From contig NZ_JACYMO010000002.1 of NCBI RefSeq assembly GCF_014838825.1, forward strand, positions 352,268 to 416,267: DNA of 64,000 nt. The letters run 5' to 3'. Shown here piece by piece: positions 18,514-27,693 of the stretch. The stretch is from Erwinia persicina. Its GTDB lineage: Bacteria; Pseudomonadota; Gammaproteobacteria; Enterobacterales; Enterobacteriaceae. Position 1 is the stretch's first letter, and every line of letters starts with the position of its first letter. A program made the position numbers and the translations under genes. The notes under the pieces are model-generated. The model was not told the DNA's origin, did not search any database, and saw nothing but the letters and a program-made list of their open reading frames with translations.

Positions 18514-19463
18514 TGGCCAACTCTTCTCTGCTGTGGAAACGCACCCGCAAAGTCCTGACCGGGCTGTTCTTCCTCGCCGTTATCGTGCTGCTGGTGGTCT
18601 ATGCCCGCCAGGTAAACTGGGGCGACGTATGGGACGTGGTGATCAATTACAACCGCGTAGCCATTTTTGGATCGGTGGCGCTGGTGGTCATCAGCTACCT
18701 GACCTATGGCCTGTATGATCTGATTGGCCGCGCTTACTGCGGGCATAAGCTGGAAAAGCGCCAGGTGATGCTGGTGTCGTTTATCTGCTACGCCTTTAAT
18801 TTGACGCTCAGTACCTGGGTGGGCGGCGTGGCGATGCGCTACCGCCTCTACTCCCGGCTGGGGCTGGAGGGCAGTACCATCACCCGCATCTTTTCACTGA
18901 GTATTGCCACCAACTGGCTGGGATATGTGCTGGTCGCCGGCGTGGTCTTCAGCGCAGGCATGGTCAGCGTGCCCGGTGGCTGGTTTATCGGCGCAGGCAC
19001 CCTGCGCATTACGGGCATCGCCCTGCTGGCTTTTGTTGTGGTCTATCTGGCGCTGTGTGCATTTTCCCGACGCCGTCACTGGACCGTTAAAGGGCAAAAA
19101 CTCGCCCTGCCGTCGCTGCGTATGGCGCTGATCCAGTTTGCGGTATCCAGTGCTAACTGGCTGGTGATGGGGGCCATCATCTGGCTGCTGCTGATGCAGA
19201 AAGTCGACTTCCCTCAGGTGCTGGGCGTGCTGCTGATCAGCAGTATTGCGGGCGTGATTATTCATATCCCTGCCGGGATTGGCGTACTGGAAGCAGTGTT
19301 CCTTGCGCTGTTACAGGGGGAGCCCATTTCACACGGGGCGATCATTGCGGCACTACTGGCCTACCGGGTGCTCTATTTTATTGCTCCCCTCCTGCTGGCA
19401 CTGGTGCTGTATCTGTGGCTGGAAAGCCGGGCGAAGTCACTACGGGCAAAAAATCTGGCATAA
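18513..19463 (+). CDS. ybhN: Inner membrane protein YbhN (lysylphosphatidylglycerol synthase TM-domain family)
   Basis: This 316-residue protein has about eight hydrophobic helices and belongs to the UPF0104 family, which matches the membrane flippase domain of lysylphosphatidylglycerol synthases. Helices include LTGLFFLAVIVLLVVYARQ near the N-terminus and conserved GVGVLEAVFLAL-like text (here GIGVLEAVFLALLQGE). The ATG overlaps the clsB stop. Location behind a cardiolipin synthase supports a role with membrane lipids, possibly transport between leaflets, but this is inference. The soluble catalytic domain of lysyl-PG synthases is absent. Confidence 0.92.
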   Translation: MANSSLLWKRTRKVLTGLFFLAVIVLLVVYARQVNWGDVWDVVINYNRVAIFGSVALVVISYLTYGLYDLIGRAYCGHKLEKRQVMLVSFICYAFNLTLSTWVGGVAMRYRLYSRLGLEGSTITRIFSLSIATNWLGYVLVAGVVFSAGMVSVPGGWFIGAGTLRITGIALLAFVVVYLALCAFSRRRHWTVKGQKLALPSLRMALIQFAVSSANWLVMGAIIWLLLMQKVDFPQVLGVLLISSIAGVIIHIPAGIGVLEAVFLALLQGEPISHGAIIAALLAYRVLYFIAPLLLALVLYLWLESRAKSLRAKNLA

Positions 19464-19492
19464 AAAAAGGGCGACCTGAAAAAAGGTCGCCC
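19462..19492 (-). terminator. Rho-independent terminator of ybhL, minus strand
   Basis: A perfect 9-bp stem, GGGCGACCT with AGGTCGCCC, has an A/G-rich loop. On the minus strand it is followed by seven T. It therefore ends ybhL and may also block ybhN read-through. Confidence 0.88.
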
Positions 19493-19538
19493 GTTGCAGC
19501 GCTGATGCAGGGGAGACCGTTTCCGGTCCCCCACCACG

Positions 19539-20249
19539 TTAACGGCGGTTGCCGAAAATACGCAGCAGCATCAGGAACAGGTTAATGAAGTCAAGGTACA
19601 GCGTCAGCGCACCCATAATGGAGAAGCGACGCAGATTTTCTTTGTCCTCAACGTCAATCCCCTCACCGATGTTTTTCAGCTTCTGGGTGTCATAGGCCGT
19701 CAGACCCACAAATACCACCACTCCGATATAGGTCACCGCCCACATCAGCGCGGTGCTCTTCAGCCAGATATTGACCAGCGAGGCCAGTACAATCCCAATC
19801 AGTGCCATAAACAGCATGCTGCCCATGCCGCTCAGGTCACGTTTGGTGGTGTAACCCCACAGGCTCATCGCCCCGAACATGCCGCCGGTCACCAGGAAGG
19901 TGCTGGCAATAGACGAGTAGGTGTAAACCAGGAAAATACTGGCCATCGTCAGCCCGGTCAGCGCCGAATAGAGCATAAACAACCCGGTGGCCACGGCCCC
20001 GCTGAGCTTATGCACCATCCCAGACAGGACGAAAACCAGCCCCAGCTGCACAATAATCAGACCAAAGAAGGTGATGCGATTGGCAAAGACCAGTTCCATC
20101 ACCTGCGGCGTATTGGCCGCAAACCAGGAAACAAAGGCCGTCAGCAGCAAACCACAGGTCATCCAGCCGTAAACCTGCGCCATGTAAACAGACAGGCCGG
20201 TGCTGGCACGCTGTACGATTGAATCACTTGGACGTGGATATCGGTCCAT
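19539..20249 (-). CDS. ybhL: Bax inhibitor-1 family membrane protein YbhL
   Basis: This 236-residue protein has seven hydrophobic helices of the BI-1/YccA family, which are thought to be pH-sensitive calcium leak channels in characterised homologues. It follows E. coli YbhL closely (YMAQVYGWMTCGLLLTAF, MLFMALIGIVLASLVN, and the ending LFLMLLRIFGNRR). The start is the ATG of MDRYPRPSDS, which has an AGGGGAG ribosome site; a longer frame upstream is open but lacks one. It is a single-gene unit ended by the strong hairpin shared with ybhN. Confidence 0.93.
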   Translation of the reverse strand: MDRYPRPSDSIVQRASTGLSVYMAQVYGWMTCGLLLTAFVSWFAANTPQVMELVFANRITFFGLIIVQLGLVFVLSGMVHKLSGAVATGLFMLYSALTGLTMASIFLVYTYSSIASTFLVTGGMFGAMSLWGYTTKRDLSGMGSMLFMALIGIVLASLVNIWLKSTALMWAVTYIGVVVFVGLTAYDTQKLKNIGEGIDVEDKENLRRFSIMGALTLYLDFINLFLMLLRIFGNRR

Positions 20250-20396
20250 GATGCTCCCCTTGAAAGGTGAATGAAAAAAACGGTTATATCTTTGCAAGTC
20301 TGGCACAGACTGCCCTGCCAGCGCCAGCCTGATGCGTCCCTCTTTTTCACATGTTGCATGCCCATTGAGGATGCAAAGAAATAAATCCAGGGCGGA

Positions 20397-20423
20397 TAAA
20401 GATTGTGCATTTGTTGCCGATAG
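20397..20423 (+). promoter_or_regulatory. Sigma-28 (FliA) promoter for the chemoreceptor gene
   Basis: TAAAGATT and GCCGATAG are separated by 11 bases. This matches the enterobacterial FliA consensus TAAAGTTT-N11-GCCGATAA with one mismatch in each half. It lies about 70 bases before the receptor ATG and places the gene in the late flagellar/chemotaxis class. Confidence 0.85.
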
Positions 20424-20495
20424 ATCGTTCACAGGGAAGATTTTGTTACAGGAAGTCACAAAACGATCACATTATTGTTTATCGGGGGAAGTCAG

Positions 20496-22442
20496 ATGCA
20501 AAGTCAGTCGGTTCCAAAAAAGAAAATGAGTACCCGTACGCTGATGCTGCTGACCGGGGTGCTGACTATCACCCTCGGTTTCAGTATAACCATCGGCCTG
20601 CTCAGCTGGCAGTCGAGCCAGCAGCAGAGGAAGCTGGCGGAAGATTATCTCGGGCAGATTGCCCAGAGCCAGGCACTGGCTGTGCAGAATGAACTGGATT
20701 ATGCGCGCACCGTGGCCACCTCGATGGGGCAAAGCCTGGTGGCCCTGCGCGCTTCCGGCATTACTGACCGTGCCGCCGCCGAGCAGCAGATGATCTACTC
20801 CCTGAAACTGAACCCTGACTACCTGTCTATGTCCGTGGTCTTTGAGCCGGATGCCTTTGACGGCCGTGATGCCGAGTTCGCCAGCCAGCCGGGTTCACCG
20901 CCTGCGGGACGCTTTGCCCGCTTTGTTGACCGTGATCAGGCGGGTAATTACAAAGCCCACTTCATGGGCTCTTTCCTGACGCCGGGCCAGGGGGATTACT
21001 ACCTGGTGCCGCGCAAACTTGAACGTGACACGCTGGCCGAACCCTACAGCTATGCCTATAACGGTGTCCCTACCCTGCTGACCTCCGTCTCTGCGGTGAT
21101 TATCGATGATGGAAAGCTTAAAGCAGTGACCACCTCCGATATCTCACTGGCCTCGTTGCAACAGCGCGTCAGTAAAATCAAACCCTGGGAAGGCAGCGGC
21201 TACGCGATGCTGATTTCCACCGGCGGGAAAGTCGTCTCCAGCCCGGTGAAAGAGGATGCCGGTAAGCAGTACAAAGGCGAGACCGACGGCTTCAGCAGCA
21301 AAATGATCCAGCGCTTTGATCCGGTACTGGGGGAAGAGGTATTGCAAACCTGGCGTCCGATCACCATCGGCAACAGCCAGACTTCCTGGTATCTCAGCGT
21401 TGTAGCCCCGGTGGATCTGGTGATGGCCGCCGCTAACCGTCAGCTGATGTATGCGCTGATCATGATGGTCGTCAGCATCATCGTCGTCTGCGGGGTACTC
21501 GGCCTGATCTTCAGCCGTAAAGTGGCCAAGCCGATTGGCGGTGAACCGCGGCAGGCTGCTGATATCGCGCTGGCCGTAGCCGAAGGCGACCTGAGCGCCA
21601 GTATCCCGGTGAAGCAGAATGACCAGCAGAGTATTTTCTTTGCCATGCACACCATGCAGCATCAGTTGCGCAATATGGTCGGTGAAATTATCTCGGCCAG
21701 CGATTCGGTACGTCAGGGTGCAGAAGAGATTGCCAGCGGCAACCTTGATCTGGCCTCCCGCACTGAACAACAGGCGGCCGCGCTGGAAGAGACCGCAGCC
21801 AGTATGGAACAGCTGACGGCCACGGTTAAACACAACGCCGATAACGCCCATCAGGCGACGGCGCTGACCGAAAATGCTACCGATATTGCCCAGCGCGGTG
21901 AACATCTGGTGTCGCAGGTGGTGCAGATCATGCAGCAGATTGATGAAAGCTCGCAGAAGATCGGCGCTATCACCAGCATCATTAACAGCATTGCCTTCCA
22001 GACCAATATTCTGGCCCTGAACGCCGCCGTAGAAGCCGCCCGCGCCGGAGAGCAGGGGCGCGGGTTTGCCGTGGTTGCAGCAGAAGTGCGCAATCTGGCC
22101 CAGCGCAGCGCCGATGCAGTAAAAGACATTTCGGCGTTGATCAGTGAATCCACCCAGCGTGTCGATCACGGGGTGACGCTGGTACAGAGCGCCGGGAAGA
22201 CGATGCAGGAGATGACGCAGGCGGTTAACTCGGTGAAAACCATTATCGGAGAGATTGTTCACGCTTCGGATGAGCAGTCACAGGGTATTGGTCAGGTCAC
22301 CGTGGCGGTAAACCAGATGGATGGTGCAACCCAGCAAAACTCCGCGCTGGTACAGCAGATGTCTGCCGCCGCCGCGTCGCTGGAAGACCAGGCGAAGACC
22401 CTGGCGCAGACGGTGCAGATTTTCAAACTGCAAACGATATAA
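20496..22442 (+). CDS. Methyl-accepting chemotaxis protein
   Basis: This 648-residue receptor has a cytoplasmic N-terminus, a membrane helix (residues about 18-42), a periplasmic sensor of about 270 residues that looks like a Cache domain ([37 protein letters not shown]), a second helix near 315-340, a HAMP domain and a long coiled-coil signalling domain with the hairpin tip [32 protein letters not shown]. The C-terminus (IFKLQTI) lacks the NWETF-type CheR/CheB tether. Cache receptors of this kind often sense amino or organic acids. The start chosen has GGGGGAA six bases upstream. A FliA promoter precedes it. Confidence 0.94.
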   Translation: MQSQSVPKKKMSTRTLMLLTGVLTITLGFSITIGLLSWQSSQQQRKLAEDYLGQIAQSQALAVQNELDYARTVATSMGQSLVALRASGITDRAAAEQQMIYSLKLNPDYLSMSVVFEPDAFDGRDAEFASQPGSPPAGRFARFVDRDQAGNYKAHFMGSFLTPGQGDYYLVPRKLERDTLAEPYSYAYNGVPTLLTSVSAVIIDDGKLKAVTTSDISLASLQQRVSKIKPWEGSGYAMLISTGGKVVSSPVKEDAGKQYKGETDGFSSKMIQRFDPVLGEEVLQTWRPITIGNSQTSWYLSVVAPVDLVMAAANRQLMYALIMMVVSIIVVCGVLGLIFSRKVAKPIGGEPRQAADIALAVAEGDLSASIPVKQNDQQSIFFAMHTMQHQLRNMVGEIISASDSVRQGAEEIASGNLDLASRTEQQAAALEETAASMEQLTATVKHNADNAHQATALTENATDIAQRGEHLVSQVVQIMQQIDESSQKIGAITSIINSIAFQTNILALNAAVEAARAGEQGRGFAVVAAEVRNLAQRSADAVKDISALISESTQRVDHGVTLVQSAGKTMQEMTQAVNSVKTIIGEIVHASDEQSQGIGQVTVAVNQMDGATQQNSALVQQMSAAAASLEDQAKTLAQTVQIFKLQTI

Positions 22443-22495
22443 ACCGGAGTGTTGATCAGGGCTGCCCCGACAGAAGGTCAGCCCCACATCCAGAC

Positions 22496-22524
22496 AACAG
22501 GCCAGCCCCCTGGCTGGCCTGTTT
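22496..22524. terminator. Bidirectional terminator between the chemoreceptor and the DUF1615 gene
   Basis: A perfect 12-bp stem, AACAGGCCAGCC with GGCTGGCCTGTT, closes a CCCT loop. It lies between convergent genes and is followed by TTT on the plus strand. Confidence 0.8.
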
Positions 22525-22555
22525 CCGTACAGCCGGGCATATCCACTCTGCCCTT

Positions 22556-23644
22556 TTAGTGACGCTGCAGGCAACGCTGATAGCGGCTGTTCACGCGTTG
22601 GGCAAACCACGCGGTGGTCAGGTTACGCGTAATCTTCGGACTTTCCAGCTTGATCCCCGGCAGCACTTCTCGCGGCAGCTTTTTCCCGGCATCTTTATCG
22701 GCCAGGGCAAAAACAGACTGCCACAGATCGGTTTTCTCGAAGTCGATACTCTCCCCTTTTTCCAGCGCGCGGCGGATCGCCCGGTCGCTGTAATCCAGCT
22801 GCCCGATGGTACGCACCGCCTTTTCAGTCGAACCTGCGCTGTCCGATCCGTAGTTAATCAGGTCACCGTCCAGCGCCAGCTTAATGCCGCTCAGGCGCGA
22901 AACGGCCGCCTGAAATGCCGCATTGCGGCTGGCATACCATCCGGCATTGAAGTCAGCAAAACGGTACAGCGGTGAGGGATAGTGTGTCGGGTAGCCGAGC
23001 AGATGTCGGGTGCCAAACCACAGGCCGCCCCGGCGGGAAAACACTTCACGCCGCAGGGATCCGTCTACCTCGTACGGGTAGCCTTTGGCATTAGCCTCGG
23101 CAAACGCGATGCTGACCTGCATCGGCCCGCCGGTATGGATCGGATTCAGGTTGCCAAACAGTTTCTGACCCATCGGTACCATATCAATGAAGTCATCAAA
23201 TACTGCACTCAACTCTTTCTCACTTTTGACGTGATCCAGCCGGTACGCATAGCTCTTGCCGTCCGGCGAGTTGATCAGCAGCGCGGTGCGCACCAGAAAC
23301 GACGGGATATGCAGCTGCGCGGCGCGGCGGTCAATTTCGGCCCAGGCTATCCTGGGCAGGCCCGGCACCGTGGCGTCTGCGCTGAAGTTAGACTCCTGCG
23401 CGGTCACCGCAATCACCGCACACAGATTGCTGGCATCAGGGGGGATCGCCTGGCTGTTAAAAGCGACGTAGATATCACGCGACCAGCCCTCGCGGTCGCT
23501 GACGTCCGGAGGCAGCAGGCGGGATATCTGTGCTTTGACATCGGCTGGTCGTGCGGTGGCGGCCGTCTCTGAGGTTTTATTGCTGCAGCCCGCCAGCACC
23601 AGCAGCGCCAGCGGCAGAAGAGCCGGTCTGAAGAAAAAGCGCAT
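22556..23644 (-). CDS. DUF1615 family lipoprotein
   Basis: This 362-residue protein has a lipoprotein signal peptide with the lipobox LAGC (cysteine at about residue 19) and no Asp after it, so outer-membrane sorting is expected. The remaining sequence fits the DUF1615 family, which has no proven function; the glutamate in AVTAQESNFSAD and the pattern around it recall lytic transglycosylase-like catalytic cores, but this is only a resemblance. It lies 35 bases downstream of moaE on the same strand and could be cotranscribed with the moa operon, though a functional tie to molybdopterin is unlikely. Confidence 0.85.
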   Translation of the reverse strand: MRFFFRPALLPLALLVLAGCSNKTSETAATARPADVKAQISRLLPPDVSDREGWSRDIYVAFNSQAIPPDASNLCAVIAVTAQESNFSADATVPGLPRIAWAEIDRRAAQLHIPSFLVRTALLINSPDGKSYAYRLDHVKSEKELSAVFDDFIDMVPMGQKLFGNLNPIHTGGPMQVSIAFAEANAKGYPYEVDGSLRREVFSRRGGLWFGTRHLLGYPTHYPSPLYRFADFNAGWYASRNAAFQAAVSRLSGIKLALDGDLINYGSDSAGSTEKAVRTIGQLDYSDRAIRRALEKGESIDFEKTDLWQSVFALADKDAGKKLPREVLPGIKLESPKITRNLTTAWFAQRVNSRYQRCLQRH

Positions 23645-23679
23645 GTCGCTCCTTAAGCCTGCAAATAATGAAAGGGGCT

Positions 23680-24138
23680 TTATTTCCAGCGATCCGCGGC
23701 CTGACGATCGCTGTCGCGCGAGTCAACCCAGCGGTCGCCTTCGGGTGTCGCTTCCTGTTTCCAGAACGGCGCACGCGTTTTTAGCTGATCCATAATAAAC
23801 TCCGCCGCGCTGAATGCGGCACCGCGGTGTGCACCGCTGATGCCGACCAGGACGATTTCGTCGCCGGGGAACAGCTCACCAATACGGTGAACCACCGTCA
23901 CGCGCTGCACTGGCCAGCGCTGCCGCGCTTCTTCAACAATTTCCGCCAGCGCTTTTTCGGTCATGCCGGGATAGTGTTCCAGCCTCAGCGCGCGGACGTT
24001 ATCGCCCAGATTGTGATTGCGCACTTTACCGGTAAAGGTCACCACCGCACCGTCAAGATCAGACGCGGACAGCCATTGATACTCGTCGCTCATGCTGAAG
24101 GGCGCACAGCCCACGCGAATACGGGTCTGCTCGTCCAT
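23680..24138 (-). CDS. moaE: Molybdopterin synthase catalytic subunit MoaE
   Basis: MoaE with MoaD converts cyclic pyranopterin monophosphate to molybdopterin by adding two sulfurs. The 152-residue protein has the family blocks VVTFTGKVRNHN, VTVVHRIGELFPGDEIV, AHRGAAFSAAEFIMDQLKTRAPFWKQE with the conserved lysines, and a basic C-terminus. The start is the MDEQTRI ATG, which is one base beyond the moaD stop; a longer open frame upstream is only the shadow of moaD. It is the last moa gene. Confidence 0.95.
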   Translation of the reverse strand: MDEQTRIRVGCAPFSMSDEYQWLSASDLDGAVVTFTGKVRNHNLGDNVRALRLEHYPGMTEKALAEIVEEARQRWPVQRVTVVHRIGELFPGDEIVLVGISGAHRGAAFSAAEFIMDQLKTRAPFWKQEATPEGDRWVDSRDSDRQAADRWK

Positions 24139-24139
24139 A

Positions 24140-24385
24140 TCAGCCTCCCGTGACCGGCGGGAAGAAGGCCACTTCATCCCCGGCCTGCAGCGGATGTTGC
24201 AGGGATACCAGCGTCTGATTAACCGCGGCGAGCAGCTTGCCGGACGCCAGCGCCAGCGCCCAGCGATCGCCCTGCTGCGCCAGATGGTTGCGCAGCGCTT
24301 CAACATCAGGATAGTTCGCAGGTATTGCCAGATGATCGGTGCCAACCAGCTCACGCACCTGCGCAAAAAACAGCACATTAATCAT
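24140..24385 (-). CDS. moaD: Molybdopterin synthase sulfur carrier MoaD
   Basis: MoaD is the ubiquitin-like sulfur carrier of molybdopterin synthase. The 81-residue protein ends in the essential Gly-Gly (FFPPVTGG), whose C-terminus is adenylated by MoeB and then thiocarboxylated. It overlaps the end of moaC by eight bases and is followed by moaE after one base, which fits equimolar production of the two synthase subunits. Confidence 0.95.
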   Translation of the reverse strand: MINVLFFAQVRELVGTDHLAIPANYPDVEALRNHLAQQGDRWALALASGKLLAAVNQTLVSLQHPLQAGDEVAFFPPVTGG

Positions 24386-24863
24386 GAGGTACCGCCTGAA
24401 AATCGCCGGATTTCCCGCCGCTTTTACTCAGCAGGCGGCACTGTTCGATGGTGATATCTTTCTGCACGGCTTTGCACATATCGTAGATGGTCAGCGCAGC
24501 CACCGAGGCAGCCGTCAGCGCTTCCATCTCCACGCCGGTTTTCCCGGTCAGACGGCAGAGCGACACGATCCGCACACGCTGGTGTTCGGGCTCGGCACTC
24601 AGTGACACTTCCACCTTACTCAGCATCAGCGGATGGCACAGCGGGATCAGCTCCCAGGTACGTTTAGCGGCCTGGATACCGGCGATCCGTGCGGTGGCAA
24701 ATACATCCCCTTTGTGATGGCTGCCGTCGATAATCATCTGCAGCGTGTCAGGGTGCATCACCACAAAAGCCTCTGCCCGTGCTTCACGCACGGTGTCCTG
24801 TTTGGCAGAAACATCCACCATATGCGCCTCTCCGGCAGCATTAATATGCGTTAATTTAGACAT
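24378..24863 (-). CDS. moaC: Cyclic pyranopterin monophosphate synthase MoaC
   Basis: MoaC finishes formation of cyclic pyranopterin monophosphate after the MoaA radical step. The 161-residue protein contains the family blocks [33 protein letters not shown] and [23 protein letters not shown]. Lysines and the histidine of the active site (CHP segment, MCK segment) are present. It lies directly beside moaB, with the stop of moaB and the start of moaC adjacent. Confidence 0.95.
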   Translation of the reverse strand: MSKLTHINAAGEAHMVDVSAKQDTVREARAEAFVVMHPDTLQMIIDGSHHKGDVFATARIAGIQAAKRTWELIPLCHPLMLSKVEVSLSAEPEHQRVRIVSLCRLTGKTGVEMEALTAASVAALTIYDMCKAVQKDITIEQCRLLSKSGGKSGDFQAVPHD

Positions 24864-25379
24864 TTAAAATTTCTTCACGTGCGAGACAAAATGACAGGGG
24901 CGGGTACGGGCATCCAGCTGGTCCTGGATGATGCGCTCCCAGGCCAGCTGGCAGCCCCCGGTGGATCCCGGCATGGCAAAAATCAGCGTTTCATTGGCCA
25001 GGCCCGCCACCGCGCGGGACTGCAGGGTAGACGTGCCGATATCTTCATAGGAGATCATGCGGAACAGTTCGCCAAACCCTTCGATTTCGCGGTCAAACAG
25101 CGGCAGCAGCGCTTCCGGGGTACAGTTTTTTTCGTTAAAGCCGGTGCCCCCATTAATCAGCACCACCTGCACGTCACTGCTGGCTATCCAGCGGGACACC
25201 ACAGCACGGATGCGGTAGCGGTTATCGGCGACAATGGCCCGATCCACCACGTGGTGCCCCGCTTCCGTCAGCGCTTCGCGCAGGTAGTCACCGGAGCTGT
25301 CAGTTTCAGCGGTATGGCGATCGGAGACGGTTAACACCGCCACGTTAAGAGGGAGAAAATCCGTTGTACTTTTGCCCAT
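24864..25379 (-). CDS. moaB: Molybdenum cofactor biosynthesis protein MoaB
   Basis: MoaB belongs to the MogA/MoaB fold that binds molybdopterin. In E. coli its own role is minor or unclear, while related proteins adenylate molybdopterin. The 171-residue protein has VAVLTVSDRHTAETDSSGDYL, the GGTGFNEKNCTPEAL substrate loop and AMPGSTGGCQLAWE. It sits between moaA (14-base gap) and moaC in the standard moaABCDE order. Confidence 0.93.
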   Translation of the reverse strand: MGKSTTDFLPLNVAVLTVSDRHTAETDSSGDYLREALTEAGHHVVDRAIVADNRYRIRAVVSRWIASSDVQVVLINGGTGFNEKNCTPEALLPLFDREIEGFGELFRMISYEDIGTSTLQSRAVAGLANETLIFAMPGSTGGCQLAWERIIQDQLDARTRPCHFVSHVKKF

Positions 25380-25393
25380 AAAAACTCCTTAGC

Positions 25394-26380
25394 TTAACCG
25401 CCGATAAATGAAAGGTTTTGGGTAATGCCGGTATTCCCCTGATGCAGAAAGTGCGTCTCTTTTTTGCTCGTCAGGCTGCCGGCAATCCGCGCCTGCAGCT
25501 CCGCCTGCTGGCTGTCATCGGCCAACAGATCGCGCAGCGGCACGCCGCCGTCGCCAAACAGACAGAGATGAAGATGACCGGTGGCGGAGACACGGAGGCG
25601 GTTACAGCTGGCGCAAAAGTCTTTTTCATAGGGCATGATCAGGCCAATTTCACCCTGATAATCGGTATGACGAAAGACCTGCGCCGGGCCGTCGCTACGC
25701 GCACGCTGCTGTTGCACCCAGCCCTGACGCAGAAGCTGGTCGCGGATCACCTGGCCGGAGACATGGTGCTGGCGAAACAGCGCGCCGCCATCGCCCGTTT
25801 CCATCAGCTCAATAAAGCGCAGCTGAACAGGACGGTCGCGCACCCAGGCAAGAAAGGTATCAAGGCTGTGGTGATTAACATCCCGCATCAGCACGGTATT
25901 GACTTTCACCTGACTGAAACCGGCATCAAAAGCCGCATCGATACCACGCATCACTTCGTCAAATTTATTCTGCCCGGTGATGGCATGAAACTGCCGCGCG
26001 TCAAGGCTGTCCACACTGACGTTCAGCGCCGTCAGGCCAGCGGCCCGCCACTTGCCGATATCCCGCTGCAGGCGGTAACCATTGGTGGTGAGGGCAATCT
26101 GACGAATCGAGGGGTTATCACGCACGGCCGCGATGATATCGGTGAAGTCACGACGCATTGAGGGTTCGCCGCCGGTGAGACGCACTTTTTCCGTCCCCGC
26201 CGCTGCAAAAGCACGGGTGACGCGACGGATCTCATCCAGCGAAAGGAAGGTTTTATTCTGCGCACCCTGGGGTTTGTAGCCGTCGGGCAGGCAGTATGTG
26301 CAGCGGAAATTGCACACGTCAGTAATCGACAGACGCAGGTAATAGAACCTGCGCGCGAAGTTATCAGTAAATTGTGGCAC
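25394..26380 (-). CDS. moaA: GTP 3',8-cyclase MoaA
   Basis: MoaA is a radical SAM enzyme that starts molybdenum cofactor synthesis by turning GTP into 3',8-cyclo-GTP. The 328-residue protein has the N-terminal cluster motif CNFRCTYC, the GGEP motif in [11 protein letters not shown], a second C-terminal cluster [18 protein letters not shown] and the terminal Gly-Gly needed for activity. I chose a GTG start because a GGAAAGG ribosome site lies eight bases before it and the length then fits E. coli MoaA (329). A frame open further upstream runs through the leader RNA. The mRNA leader looks like the Moco riboswitch. Confidence 0.92.
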   Translation of the reverse strand: MPQFTDNFARRFYYLRLSITDVCNFRCTYCLPDGYKPQGAQNKTFLSLDEIRRVTRAFAAAGTEKVRLTGGEPSMRRDFTDIIAAVRDNPSIRQIALTTNGYRLQRDIGKWRAAGLTALNVSVDSLDARQFHAITGQNKFDEVMRGIDAAFDAGFSQVKVNTVLMRDVNHHSLDTFLAWVRDRPVQLRFIELMETGDGGALFRQHHVSGQVIRDQLLRQGWVQQQRARSDGPAQVFRHTDYQGEIGLIMPYEKDFCASCNRLRVSATGHLHLCLFGDGGVPLRDLLADDSQQAELQARIAGSLTSKKETHFLHQGNTGITQNLSFIGG

Positions 26381-26382
26381 CT

Positions 26383-26500
26383 GTGACACCTTTCCAGATA
26401 GGGAGATGCAGTCATTTCTTTCTGCACCCTGGCAACCCGGAGGTTGCGGCCAGGACACCATATCCCAAAGGACCCAGGTGTCAGGGCTTAAGTGTGACTT
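26383..26500 (-). promoter_or_regulatory. Moco-type riboswitch in the moaA leader
   Basis: The untranslated leader of moaA can fold into nested stems read on the minus strand: GCAACC/GGTTGC with a four-base loop (26432-26447) extended by GCCAGG/CCTGGC (26428-26454), and TGCAG/CTGCA (26407-26426), next to the ribosome site. E. coli moaA is preceded by the molybdenum-cofactor RNA motif, and the general layout here agrees with what I recall of it, including a purine-rich segment just before the ribosome site. Binding of cofactor would block translation of moa mRNA. Exact boundaries are estimated. Confidence 0.7.
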
Positions 26501-26569
26501 ACCGGACATCGGCAAATCGTGATGGGCAAATGTTAGCGCTATTATTCCGTCGTTACCAGTAAGGTTTTT

Positions 26570-26593
26570 CGCTATATATTATGATATATAACG
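26570..26593. promoter_or_regulatory. ModE operator between moaA and ybhK
   Basis: A 24-bp imperfect palindrome with half-sites CGCTATAT and ATATAACG matches the ModE box, whose ends are CGTTATAT and ATAACG. The same kind of site lies before modA in this window. In E. coli, ModE-molybdate activates moaA; the divergent ybhK could also be affected. Confidence 0.8.
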
Positions 26594-26662
26594 TATTTTC
26601 CCGGCCTTTTCCCGCAGGAATAGCGTAAAATAAACGGCATAAACAGTGGCCGAACATAACAA

Positions 26663-27580
26663 ATGGATATTATGCGAAATCGCACCTTAGCTGACCTCGA
26701 CCGCGTGGTGGCATTAGGGGGTGGGCACGGCCTGGGCCGTGTGATGTCTGCCCTCTCGCCTCTGGGTTCCCGTCTGACCGGGATTGTCACTACCACTGAT
26801 AATGGTGGCTCCACCGGGCGTATCCGCCGTTCAGAAGGGGGTATCGCCTGGGGCGATATGCGCAACTGTCTGAACCAGCTGATTGCGGAACCCAGCGTGG
26901 CGTCAGCCATGTTTGAGTACCGCTTTGCCGGCAATGGCGAACTGGCCGGGCACAATCTGGGCAATCTGATGCTGAAAGCGCTCGATCACCTCAGCGTCCG
27001 TCCTTTTGAGGCGATCAATCTGATCCGTAATCTGCTGAAGGTAGATGCGTTTCTGATCCCAATGTCCGAGCAGCCGGTCGACCTGGTGGCGCTGGATAAC
27101 GAAGGCCATCTGGTGTACGGCGAAACTGAAATTGACCAGCTGACGCAGCCACCGCAGGAGCTGATGCTGTCCCCCAAGGTCAGCGCCACGCGCGAAGCGG
27201 TCGAGGCGATTGGTGAAGCAGACCTGATCCTGATTGGGCCAGGCAGTTTTTATACCAGCCTGATGCCGGTTCTGCTGCTGCCCGAGATTGCCCAGGCCAT
27301 GCGCCGGACGCCGGCCACCATGGTGTTTATTGGTAATCTGGGCAAAGAACTCAGCCCGGCGGCAGCCAGACTGACGGTCCCCGATAAGCTGGCCATGATG
27401 GAGAGAGCGATAGGTAAACGGGTGATTGATGCGCTGGTGCTGGGGCCGAAAGTGGACAGCAGCCAGATTGACGGACGGCTGATTATTCAGGAGCCGCTGG
27501 AGGCCGGAGATATTCCTTACCGCCACGACCGCCAGCTACTGCGTCTGGCGCTGGAGCACGCCGTGCAGGCCATGGTGTGA
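26663..27580 (+). CDS. ybhK: YvcK/CofD family protein YbhK (gluconeogenesis factor type)
   Basis: YbhK belongs to the YvcK family, related to the 2-phospho-lactate transferase CofD; Bacillus YvcK binds UDP-sugars and is needed for growth on gluconeogenic carbon and for cell shape. The 305-residue protein shows [17 protein letters not shown] at the N-terminus, [17 protein letters not shown], and [19 protein letters not shown]. It is divergent from moaA with a shared 280-bp control region and convergent with uvrB, as in E. coli. Confidence 0.93.
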   Translation: MDIMRNRTLADLDRVVALGGGHGLGRVMSALSPLGSRLTGIVTTTDNGGSTGRIRRSEGGIAWGDMRNCLNQLIAEPSVASAMFEYRFAGNGELAGHNLGNLMLKALDHLSVRPFEAINLIRNLLKVDAFLIPMSEQPVDLVALDNEGHLVYGETEIDQLTQPPQELMLSPKVSATREAVEAIGEADLILIGPGSFYTSLMPVLLLPEIAQAMRRTPATMVFIGNLGKELSPAAARLTVPDKLAMMERAIGKRVIDALVLGPKVDSSQIDGRLIIQEPLEAGDIPYRHDRQLLRLALEHAVQAMV

Positions 27581-27629
27581 CCGGCTGCCAGCCGTTATGC
27601 TGCGGCCTGGGTGAGCGATAAAAGAGTTA

Positions 27630-27687
27630 CCCCCGACAAAAGGAACGGGGGCAAACAGGCGGGGCCGATCGTTTGTCCGATCGGCCC
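27630..27687. terminator. Two hairpins between convergent ybhK and uvrB
   Basis: The first has stem CCCCCG/CGGGGG with a ten-base purine-rich loop. The second has a perfect 10-bp stem GGGCCGATCG/CGATCGGCCC with loop TTTGTC, followed by TTT on the plus strand. Together they probably insulate the two genes. Confidence 0.75.
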
Positions 27688-27693
27688 TTTGCA

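Noticed and set aside
21144..22262. 372-codon open frame on the minus strand
   Set aside because: It lies entirely within the chemoreceptor gene. The plus frame has clear domains, while this frame has shadow composition rich in His, Gln and Arg.
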